In this document: positions 1-5,290 of the stretch, piece by piece
How the letters are laid out: each line of letters opens with the position of its first letter
Position numbering within the stretch: the stretch's first letter is position 1
NCBI GenBank assembly: GCA_027314845.1
Contig: DAHVAA010000088.1
Coordinates: 1-6,712, forward strand
Direction of reading: 5' to 3'
Length of the DNA: 6,712 nt
DNA from: Thermoplasmata archaeon
Lineage (GTDB): Archaea > Thermoplasmatota > Thermoplasmata > UBA184
The notes under the pieces: model-generated
What the model saw: the letters and a program-made list of their open reading frames with translations, nothing else
Database searches by the model: none
Told to the model about the DNA's origin: nothing
Program-made: the position numbers and the translations under genes

Positions 1-1
1 G

Positions 2-229
2 ATCTCGAACTACGTCTCCGAGCTCGAGTCGTTGGGGCTGATCCGTGCGACGATCGTCTCTCGCGGACGCGGAGGTCGGACCCGGGAGATCATCGTGGAC
101 GTGCCGATCTCCGAGACGATGCCCGCGCTCGAAGAGGACCCGCTCATCGCCCCCGTGGGGAGACCGAAGTCCCGGGGGCAGATGCTTCTCACGAACTTCG
201 ACAACCCGGGTCGAACCGGGCCGTTCTGA
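2..229 (+). CDS. orc1: ORC1-type DNA replication initiator (Orc1/Cdc6), C-terminal fragment
   Basis: Only the last 75 codons are present, in frame 2 from the window edge to TGA at 227-229. Orc1/Cdc6 proteins are AAA+ ATPases with a C-terminal winged-helix domain that bind origin repeats and recruit the MCM helicase. The visible part is the end of that winged helix: an ISNYVSELESLGLI recognition-helix segment (residues 1-14 of the fragment), then ATIVSRGRGGRTREIIVDV (16-34). This matches the family pattern 'ELD.lGi..a.vvs.GR.GrTkEI', in which the GR.G.T wing contacts DNA. A tail of about 25 residues, rich in Pro, Gly and Arg, follows the usual end of the domain and is not recognised. The AAA+ part and the start lie outside the window. 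Archaeal origins usually lie upstream of this gene, so also outside. The gene converges on the surface-protein gene. The identification rests on remembered family sequences. Confidence 0.85.
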   Translation: MSNYVSELESLGLIRATIVSRGRGGRTREIIVDVPISETMPALEEDPLIAPVGRPKSRGQMLLTNFDNPGRTGPF

Positions 230-250
230 CGGGTTCGTTAGGTCCTTTTC
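212..250. terminator. Possible bidirectional terminator at the orc1 / surface-protein convergence
   Basis: A hairpin spans the orc1 stop codon. CGAAC (212-216) pairs with GTTCG (233-237) and CCGT (221-224) pairs with ACGG (229-232), with a TCTG loop (225-228) and a four-base bulge (217-220). On the plus strand it is followed by a pyrimidine stretch containing TTTT (246-249). The hairpin reads equally well from the other strand, where it lies just past the stop of the converging gene (257-259). Archaeal termination relies mainly on T-runs, and the run here is short, so the call is tentative. Confidence 0.35.
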
Positions 251-256
251 GGCCGC

Positions 257-1948
257 TTACTCCCGCGGACTCGGTGCCGCGCAGAGCGCAAGGAGCCCCT
301 CGGACCGCGCCGTGACCACCGGGCCCGTCGAGGCGCCGGAGTGGGGGGCGTAGACCGCAGAGCCGCTGCACGTCACGCTGGTGGTGGAGTCGGAGATGAC
401 GGCGCCGTTGGTGGCGTTGACGGCGGCCGTGTATTCGGTCCCGCTACCGGTGTAGCCGGCCATGCAGGTCGAAAAGACCACATTCCACATCGGCGCCTCG
501 GTGATACTGAAGTTCAGGACCGAATAGCTGTAGCCGCCGACCAGCGAATAGGCGGCGTCCGCCTGAGCGTGCGCGGAGACGAACGCCGAGCCGTTGGTGG
601 TCGCGGCGGCCGCCGCACCCGCGGCCGGGCTGTCCACGACCGAGCTCGGGACCGTGATATTGCCGTACACCGAATTCACGCAGCCCGATCCGGAGATCTC
701 GCCCACGTACGACCCTTGCCCGTTGATCACGGCCGCGAACAGCAAAGCCGCCGGCGAGGCCTGGTAATAGATGAAGATCCAGAGTGGGCTCTCGCCGGAG
801 TGGTAGTTCCCGGTGAACGTGGGGAACGTGAAGGAGCTGATCGAGCCTCCGGTGAGTGGGCAGCTCACGTTCGTGAGGTTTGAGGTGTTGTTGGTGAAGG
901 AATTGCGGCTGTCGATCGCGTCCGCGACCACGAGCTTCGGTGACGAGGAGTGGGCCCCGGCGACGCCATCGGCGATCGGCTTGGCCTGGCTGTAGGTCTG
1001 CGCTCCACCGCCTCCGTTGCTGGTGAACGAGATCGCCTGAGATGCCGCCGCTCCCGAGACCTGGACGTTGCCCGACGCGGGGCTCGAGGTATAGCCCGAG
1101 ACCGCGCCGACCGTGAACGGCCACGTGCCGTTCGGGCTCGTGAACGCGATGCTGGCGGTCGTTGACGACAGGCTCGAGCCGTTGAACGTCACCGACCAGC
1201 TCGCGCCCGAGGGCAGGCCGGACTCCGTGAACGTTACCGTGTAGGTGCCGGCGGGATTCGCGGTGAACGTGACCGCCTGGGACTGGTTCGCCCCCGCGAC
1301 CGTGAGGCTCCCCGAGGAGGGGCTTCCGGTATAGCCGGTCGCGCTCGCGGACCAGGCATAGGTCCCGTTGTACTCCGAAAATACGATCGAGCTCGTGGAG
1401 GAGGACTTGGGGGTGCCCCCGAGGGTCACGGACCAGCTGGTTCCCGAAGGGAGGCCGGACTCCGTGAAGCTGACCGTGTAGCTCACGGCCACGCTAAACG
1501 ACAGCGACTTCGACACGCTCGCCCCGGCGACCGCGAGGCTCCCGGAGGCGGGAGTCGGCGAGTAGCCGGTCGCGCTCGCGGTCCAGGAGTACGTGCCGTT
1601 CGCCATCTGGAAAACGATGGTGCCGGTCGTGGACGACTGTTGTGAGCCCCCGAGCGTGACGGACCAGCTGGTTCCCGCGGGCAGCCCCGTTTCGCTGAAC
1701 GTGACGGAGTACCGGGTCCCGCCGCCTCCTCCCCCGCCGCCACTGCCGGCGAGGCTGAACCCGGGGATGACGCCCGAGAACAGCAGGGCGACGATCAGCA
1801 GTACGATGATCACGACGGCGACGACCGCGCCGAGAAGTCGTCTCGAAGCTCGCCGACCGCCGTCTCCCGGCGGAGCACTGGAAGGGGGTGGGCTAACGGT
1901 CGACGGCGGGGTGGACGACGGGGCAGTACTGCCCGAGGAAGCCGACAT
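257..1948 (-). CDS. Membrane-anchored surface protein with three tandem repeats
   Basis: A predicted 563-residue exported protein of unknown function. In order: a Ser/Pro-rich N-terminus (1-30), an RRASRR basic cluster, one membrane helix (about 39-58), an eight-glycine linker (70-77), three repeats starting at Tyr80, Tyr157 and Tyr236 (77-79 residues each), a GGGG linker (312-315), and a unique outer domain (about 316-530) with cysteines at 363, 423, 495 and 527. Basic residues before the helix and no cleavage site suggest a signal anchor with the bulk outside. Thirteen N-X-S/T sequons, all beyond the helix, fit a glycosylated exterior. The end of the outer domain (W488NVVFSTC, then YTAAVNATNGAVIS, 506-519) vaguely recalls a PepSY fold; this is inference. 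The start is ATG at 1946-1948, since GGAGGT lies six bases upstream; an ATG seven codons earlier (1967-1969) would put that site inside the gene. Adhesion or cell-envelope roles are possible but unproven. Confidence 0.85.
   Translation of the reverse strand: MSASSGSTAPSSTPPSTVSPPPSSAPPGDGGRRASRRLLGAVVAVVIIVLLIVALLFSGVIPGFSLAGSGGGGGGGGTRYSVTFSETGLPAGTSWSVTLGGSQQSSTTGTIVFQMANGTYSWTASATGYSPTPASGSLAVAGASVSKSLSFSVAVSYTVSFTESGLPSGTSWSVTLGGTPKSSSTSSIVFSEYNGTYAWSASATGYTGSPSSGSLTVAGANQSQAVTFTANPAGTYTVTFTESGLPSGASWSVTFNGSSLSSTTASIAFTSPNGTWPFTVGAVSGYTSSPASGNVQVSGAAASQAISFTSNGGGGAQTYSQAKPIADGVAGAHSSSPKLVVADAIDSRNSFTNNTSNLTNVSCPLTGGSISSFTFPTFTGNYHSGESPLWIFIYYQASPAALLFAAVINGQGSYVGEISGSGCVNSVYGNITVPSSVVDSPAAGAAAAATTNGSAFVSAHAQADAAYSLVGGYSYSVLNFSITEAPMWNVVFSTCMAGYTGSGTEYTAAVNATNGAVISDSTTSVTCSGSAVYAPHSGASTGPVVTARSEGLLALCAAPSPRE
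1019..1711 (-). repeat. Three tandem 77-79-residue coding repeats
   Basis: The units are 1481-1711, 1244-1480 and 1019-1243, read on the minus strand; the third is about 75 residues long before the glycine linker. Each starts Y-[ST]-V-[ST]-F-[ST]-E-[ST]-GLP-[AS]-G-[TA]-SWSVT, has NGT[YW] near the middle, a GY about nine residues later, then SG and a short strand ending in F. The DNA is also similar: GGACCAGCTGGTTCCCG occurs in both of the first two units (near 1662 and 1431), and a related version lies near 1194 in the third. The pattern suggests beta-sandwich modules duplicated in tandem. They resemble PEGA-like stalk domains in style, but I cannot assign a family. Confidence 0.85.
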
Positions 1949-1954
1949 GTCGAA

Positions 1955-1960
1955 ACCTCC
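1955..1960 (-). promoter_or_regulatory. Shine-Dalgarno site that fixes the surface-protein start
   Basis: On the minus strand the site reads GGAGGT, six bases before the ATG at 1946-1948. Its strength and spacing favour that ATG over the in-frame ATG at 1967-1969. Confidence 0.65.
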
Positions 1961-1992
1961 ACGCGGCATCGCGGCACCCGCACTTCAAGGCC

Positions 1993-2000
1993 AACTTAAG
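1993..2000 (-). promoter_or_regulatory. Candidate TATA box for the surface-protein gene
   Basis: The minus strand reads CTTAAGTT here, the only A/T-rich octamer close upstream of the gene in otherwise GC-rich DNA. A start of transcription about 26 bases downstream would fall near 1971 and leave a leader of roughly 22 bases that includes the Shine-Dalgarno site. The match to an archaeal TATA box is weak. Confidence 0.35.
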
Positions 2001-2061
2001 CGCTGAAACCGTGCAAGAGTGTCGCAATCTGCCACCATTCTTATGGAGGCGACGCGCAGCA

Positions 2062-2077
2062 CCCGAACGGGTTCGGG
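2062..2077. repeat. Perfect inverted repeat between the surface-protein gene and the dehydrogenase operon
   Basis: CCCGAAC (2062-2068) and GTTCGGG (2071-2077) are exact complements separated by GG. The dyad lies 12 bases past the stop of the small coiled-coil gene. It could form a hairpin at the operon's end, but no T-run follows on the minus strand. It could also be an operator upstream of the surface-protein promoter (box at 1993-2000). The rest of 1970-2089 holds no convincing gene. Confidence 0.45.
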
Positions 2078-2089
2078 AAAGTCCCCGGT

Positions 2090-2299
2090 TCAGGCGGACG
2101 CCGACTCTCGGGACGACTCCGCTTCGGCTGGCGAGACCGGACCCGCCCGCCGGCGCGCACGCTCCCGCCGCAGCTCACGGAGGTCCCGGTCGATCTCGCG
2201 CAGCTCGGTGCTGGCCCGGCGGAGGCGCACCCGCGCGATCGCCTCGAGGACCGCGATCTCCCGGTCGATCTGCTCGTCGGAACCGCGATACCGGCTCAT
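2090..2299 (-). CDS. Small charged coiled-coil protein coupled to the aldehyde dehydrogenase
   Basis: A 69-residue protein that I do not recognise. Residues 9-47 form one long helix with hydrophobic residues at 3-4 spacing (I11, I15, L18, A22, then L33, I36, L40, L43) among many Arg and Glu, a typical coiled coil; the tail (48-69) is Pro/Ser/Ala-rich and probably disordered. There is no signal peptide or membrane helix, so it is probably cytoplasmic. Its ATG (2297-2299) overlaps the dehydrogenase TGA (2296-2298) as ATGA, the usual sign of coupled translation, and no separate ribosome site is evident. This junction is the main reason to accept it as a gene. It could be a subunit or assembly partner of the dehydrogenase, or simply share its transcript. 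An alternative is a chance frame in GC-rich DNA, where Arg/Ala/Glu-rich frames are common. Confidence 0.65.
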   Translation of the reverse strand: MSRYRGSDEQIDREIAVLEAIARVRLRRASTELREIDRDLRELRRERARRRAGPVSPAEAESSRESASA

Positions 2300-3792
2300 G
2301 CCGCAGTTTCGCTGTCGATCTGGGCCTTCTGGAGCTTGGCCGAGAAGTCGACAAAGACACTCTTGATCTCCGTGAACTCCTCGACCGCGGCGCTGCCGGC
2401 TTCCCGCCCGCCGTTGCCGGTGTTCTTCACGCCCCCGAACGGGAGCTGGACCTCGGCGCCGATGGTCGGCGCGTTGACGTAGGTGATCCCAGCTTCCAGG
2501 TCCTGGATCGCGCGGAAGGCGCGGTTCACGTCCCGGGTATAGATCGCGGATGAGAGCCCGTAGTCGACGTCGTTCGCGACCCGCACCGCCTCCTCGTAGT
2601 CGGACACCCGGATGACCGAGAGTACGGGACCGAAGATCTCCTCCTTCGAGATCCGGGTGCCGTGACGCGTCTCGAAGATCGTCGGCTGGAGGAAGAACCC
2701 GCGGTCATACGCGCCGCCCTTCAGCTTGTGCCCGCCGTAGCGCAGCTTCGCCTCCTTCTTGCCGACCTCGATGTACTCGAGGATCTTCTCTTCCTGATCG
2801 CGCGAGGCGACCGGACCCATCCCGGTCGCGGGGTCGAGCGGGTCCCCCACGGAAAACCGCTCGAGGCGGTCGGTGAGCATCCCCAGGAACTGGTCGTAAA
2901 TCCGCTCGTGGACGATGAGCCGGCTCGTCGCGGTGCACCGCTGGCCCGAGGTACCGAAGGCGCCGAACAGTACCCCGTCGAGCGCGAGCGGAAGGTCCGC
3001 GTCCTCCATCAGAATCACCGGGTTCTTCCCGCCGAGCTCGAGGTGGACCATCTTGAGCCCCTGCGCGCCACGGACGTACACGTCGCGGCCGGCGGCGACG
3101 CCCCCCGTGAAGGAAACGGTCCGAACGCGGGGGTCCTCGACCAAGGCATTTCCCACCACGGAACCGGGGCCCGTCACGAAGTTGAGCACGCCGGCGGGCA
3201 CTCCGGCCTCCTCATAGATCTTCACGACCTCGGCTCCGCAGCGCGCGGTGCCGGACGCCGGCTTGAAGACGACCGCGTTCCCGGTCACCAGCGCCGCGGC
3301 GATCTTCCAGTTCGGGATCGCGGTCGGGAAGTTCCACGGAGTGATGCAGGCCACCACCCCCTTCGGCTGTCGAACAGTGAGGCAGAACTTCGACCGGAGC
3401 TCGCTCGGGACGGTCTCCCCGAAGAGCCGGCGGCCCTCGCCCGCCATGTACTCGATGAAGTCAATCGACTCCTGGACGTCGCCCCGGCCCTCGCTGATGA
3501 CCTTGCCCATCTCGCGAGTTACGACCCGGCCCAGTTCGTCCTTGGCGTGCTTCATCAGATGCGCCGCTTCGAGCAGGATCTCCCCCCGTTTCGGGGCCGG
3601 CGTCTCCCGCCACGCGCGGAACGCCTTCGCCGCGGCGGCCACCGCGTCGGAGGCGTCCTTCGCGGTCCCCGCGACGAACGACCCAACCGTCTCCCCGGTG
3701 GCCGGGTTCGTGGTCGAGAACCGCTTCGCGTTCCGGGGGGTGACCCACTTTCCACCGATGAAGAGCCCGAACTGCTCCGCCTGAGGCGTCAT
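2296..3792 (-). CDS. NAD(P)-dependent aldehyde dehydrogenase
   Basis: A complete 498-residue member of the aldehyde dehydrogenase superfamily (usual length 480-500), a soluble enzyme oxidising an aldehyde to an acid with NAD(P)+. The main residues are present: N154 of TPWNFP (oxyanion hole), K177 of FKPAS (cofactor), SFTGG (227-231), general base E252 in LELGGK, nucleophile C286 in GQRCTATSR, and E385 in EEIFGPV. Ser180 replaces the Glu common in NAD-specific enzymes; KPAS also occurs in NADP-using succinate semialdehyde dehydrogenases such as GabD, so NADP+ use is plausible. The substrate cannot be read from sequence; semialdehydes such as 2-oxoglutarate or succinate semialdehyde are candidates. 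The ATG at 3790-3792 is chosen because the family's N-terminus (FGLFIGGKW) follows and AAGGTGG lies five bases upstream. The frame stays open upstream to 4131, but that stretch is antisense to serS. It is first in an operon with the small coiled-coil gene. Confidence 0.93.
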   Translation of the reverse strand: MTPQAEQFGLFIGGKWVTPRNAKRFSTTNPATGETVGSFVAGTAKDASDAVAAAAKAFRAWRETPAPKRGEILLEAAHLMKHAKDELGRVVTREMGKVISEGRGDVQESIDFIEYMAGEGRRLFGETVPSELRSKFCLTVRQPKGVVACITPWNFPTAIPNWKIAAALVTGNAVVFKPASGTARCGAEVVKIYEEAGVPAGVLNFVTGPGSVVGNALVEDPRVRTVSFTGGVAAGRDVYVRGAQGLKMVHLELGGKNPVILMEDADLPLALDGVLFGAFGTSGQRCTATSRLIVHERIYDQFLGMLTDRLERFSVGDPLDPATGMGPVASRDQEEKILEYIEVGKKEAKLRYGGHKLKGGAYDRGFFLQPTIFETRHGTRISKEEIFGPVLSVIRVSDYEEAVRVANDVDYGLSSAIYTRDVNRAFRAIQDLEAGITYVNAPTIGAEVQLPFGGVKNTGNGGREAGSAAVEEFTEIKSVFVDFSAKLQKAQIDSETAA

Positions 3793-3797
3793 TGTGA

Positions 3798-3804
3798 CCA
3801 CCTT
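3798..3804 (-). promoter_or_regulatory. Shine-Dalgarno site of the aldehyde dehydrogenase
   Basis: The minus strand reads AAGGTGG five bases before the ATG at 3790-3792. It supports that start over any in the longer open frame. Confidence 0.55.
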
Positions 3805-3811
3805 CGTGGCT

Positions 3812-3825
3812 CGGACCACGGTCCG
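3812..3825. promoter_or_regulatory. Candidate operator: perfect dyad in the divergent promoter region
   Basis: CGGACC (3812-3817) and GGTCCG (3820-3825) are exact complements separated by AC. The dyad lies between the TA-rich box at 3831-3837 and the dehydrogenase start, where RNA polymerase would load for the minus-strand gene. A dimeric repressor bound here could block that promoter, and perhaps serS. No regulator gene is visible in the window. Confidence 0.4.
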
Positions 3826-3830
3826 GCGCG

Positions 3831-3838
3831 CTAAAAGC
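3831..3838. promoter_or_regulatory. Shared TATA-like box for dehydrogenase (-) and serS (+)
   Basis: The plus strand reads CTAAAAGC, flanked by GCGCG; the minus strand reads GCTTTTAG. It is one of only two A/T-rich patches in the 100-base divergent gap, the other being GCATTTTC at 3861-3868. Minus-strand transcription about 26 bases away would begin near 3808, giving a 16-base leader with the Shine-Dalgarno site. Plus-strand transcription would begin near 3860, giving a leader of about 33 bases for serS. Whether both genes use this box is inference. Confidence 0.45.
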
Positions 3839-3892
3839 GGTACCGGCCCCCGAAGGGCAAGCATTTTCGGAGGGGGCCCTTCCGGGGTTGGG

Positions 3893-5188
3893 ATGATCGA
3901 CCTCGAGCTCCTGCGCAAGGAGCCGGACCGGGTCGCGGAGAACCTCGGCCGGCGGCGGGCCCCGGAGTATCTCGAGCTCCTGAAGGGGGCCCGCGAGAAG
4001 GATGCGGAGTGGCGCACCGTCCTCGGGGAGGCCGACGAGCTCCGACACCGCCGGAACGCCCTCAGCCAGGAGATCGCGAAAGCCCGCGCGAAGGGGAGCC
4101 CGGCGGCCGAGTTCGAGGCCGAGGCCCGCACGGTGCCCGACCGGCTCCGGGCGATCGAGGAACGAGAAGCCCGGCTCCGGTCCGAGCGGGATGGCCTTTT
4201 GCGACGCCTCCCGAATCTGCTCGACGACTCCGTGCCGTTCGGTAAGGACGATACCGAGAACGTCGTGGTCGCGAAGTGGGGAGAGCCCGAGGCGGGCGGT
4301 ACGCCGCTCGCCGCCCACGGCGATGCGCTCGAGCGGCTCGGGATGGCAGAGTTCGAGCGCGCGCACCGGGTGAGCGGTGCCGGGTTCTACTACCTGAAGG
4401 GAGGGATCGTGCTTCTCGACCTCGCCCTTCAACGGATGGCCCTCGACCTGTTGGTGGAAAGGGGGTTCACTCCCGTCGAGCCCCCGCTGATGCTGCGGCG
4501 GGGACCGTACGAGGACGTCACCGACCTCTCCGATTTCGAGAAGGTCATGTACCGAGTCGAGGGAGAGGACCTCTACCTGATCGCGACGAGCGAGCATCCG
4601 CTCGCAGCACTCTACCGGGGAGAGATCCTGGACGAGGACTCCCTCCCGATCCGACTCGCGGGGATCAGCCCGTGCTTCCGCAAGGAGATCGGGGGCCACG
4701 GGGTCGACCAGAAAGGCATTTTTCGGGTCCACCAATTCCAGAAGGTCGAGCAGTTCGTCTTCTGCCGGCCCGAGGACTCTCCCCGGATCCACGAGGAGCT
4801 GCGGGCCAACGCCGAGGAGGTCCTCCGTCGGCTCAAGGTACCGTACCGGGTCGTGAACGTCTGCACGGGCGACGTCGGCACCGTGGCCGCGAAGAAGTAC
4901 GACATCGAGGCATGGTTTCCCCGGCAGAAGGCGTATCGTGAGGTCGTGAGCTGCTCGAACTGCACCGACTACCAAGCCCGTCGCCTCCGCATCCGAATGG
5001 GCAAGGCCGGTCGCCCCGGGAAGGTCGTACCGCACACGCTGAACTCCACCGCGGTCGCCACCTCTCGCGCCCTCGCCGTTCTACTCGAGCAGTACCAGAA
5101 GCCCGACGGTTCGATCGAGGTCCCTGAGGTGCTTCGCCCGTACCTCGGCGGTCGGGCCGCCCTTCTCCCCGAGCGCCCTGTCCCGTGA
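3893..5188 (+). CDS. serS: Seryl-tRNA synthetase
   Basis: A complete 431-residue class II aminoacyl-tRNA synthetase that charges tRNA-Ser (and tRNA-Sec where present) with serine in the cytoplasm. The N-terminal tRNA-binding arm is a charged coiled coil (about 30-105). The catalytic domain shows the TSE serine loop (232-234), motif 2 with CFRKEIGGHG and FRVHQFQKVEQF (261-288; R263, E265, R278), the serine-pocket SCSNCTDYQARR (353-364), and motif 3 with HTLNSTAVATSRAL (381-394; R392). Length and motifs fit the common SerRS, not the rare zinc-dependent methanogen type. The ATG at 3893 is chosen because MIDLELLRKEPD matches the usual SerRS N-terminus; the frame is open back to 3794 but that part is unlike the family. 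The ribosome site is weak (GGGG, five bases upstream). It is divergent from the dehydrogenase and 102 bases before hef. Confidence 0.97.
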   Translation: MIDLELLRKEPDRVAENLGRRRAPEYLELLKGAREKDAEWRTVLGEADELRHRRNALSQEIAKARAKGSPAAEFEAEARTVPDRLRAIEEREARLRSERDGLLRRLPNLLDDSVPFGKDDTENVVVAKWGEPEAGGTPLAAHGDALERLGMAEFERAHRVSGAGFYYLKGGIVLLDLALQRMALDLLVERGFTPVEPPLMLRRGPYEDVTDLSDFEKVMYRVEGEDLYLIATSEHPLAALYRGEILDEDSLPIRLAGISPCFRKEIGGHGVDQKGIFRVHQFQKVEQFVFCRPEDSPRIHEELRANAEEVLRRLKVPYRVVNVCTGDVGTVAAKKYDIEAWFPRQKAYREVVSCSNCTDYQARRLRIRMGKAGRPGKVVPHTLNSTAVATSRALAVLLEQYQKPDGSIEVPEVLRPYLGGRAALLPERPVP

Positions 5189-5189
5189 A

Positions 5190-5211
5190 CCCGCAAGGGT
5201 GACCTCGCGGG
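5190..5211 (+). terminator. Hairpin with GUGA tetraloop just after the serS stop
   Basis: CCCGC (5190-5194) pairs with GCGGG (5207-5211) and AGG (5196-5198) with CCT (5203-5205), with one A-C mismatch between the two helices and a GTGA loop (5199-5202) of the stable GNRA class. It begins one base past the serS TGA (5186-5188). No T-run follows, so it may shape the mRNA 3' end or act in processing rather than terminate transcription. Confidence 0.4.
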
Positions 5212-5251
5212 CACAGTCAGCCCTACTTGCCGCGCCCTTCCGGGCCGCTTT

Positions 5252-5260
5252 GCCTAAACG
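5252..5260 (+). promoter_or_regulatory. Candidate TATA box for hef
   Basis: The sequence GCCTAAACG is the most A/T-rich part of the serS-hef gap. Transcription starting about 26 bases on, near 5282, would leave a leader of under ten bases before the GTG at 5291, or about 54 before the ATG at 5336. The match is modest, and hef might instead be read through from serS. Confidence 0.35.
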
Positions 5261-5290
5261 CGCGGCACGGTGTTCCCGAAGGGGGACCCT

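Noticed and set aside
1720..1746. Glycine-codon run as a phase-variable tract
   Set aside because: The eight glycine codons use a mix of GGC, GGG and GGA, so there is no pure repeat unit likely to slip.
2011..2553. Plus-strand open frames covering the small gene region
   Set aside because: They overlap the conserved C-terminus of the dehydrogenase, lack a promoter or ribosome site, and show no domain. The minus-strand 69-codon frame has the ATGA junction in its favour.
2662..3834. 390-codon open frame on the plus strand opposite the dehydrogenase
   Set aside because: It is a mirror of the dehydrogenase reading frame, with a low-complexity Arg/Leu/His-rich translation and no family resemblance.
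3793..4131. N-terminal extension of the dehydrogenase by 113 codons
   Set aside because: The extension overlaps the serS start region and is Arg/Ser-rich. The family N-terminus and a good ribosome site lie at 3790-3804.
3461..5035. 524-codon open frame on the minus strand opposite serS and the end of the dehydrogenase
   Set aside because: It is antisense to serS, whose motifs are complete, and its translation has no recognisable domain. Long antisense frames are expected when third codon positions are nearly all G or C.
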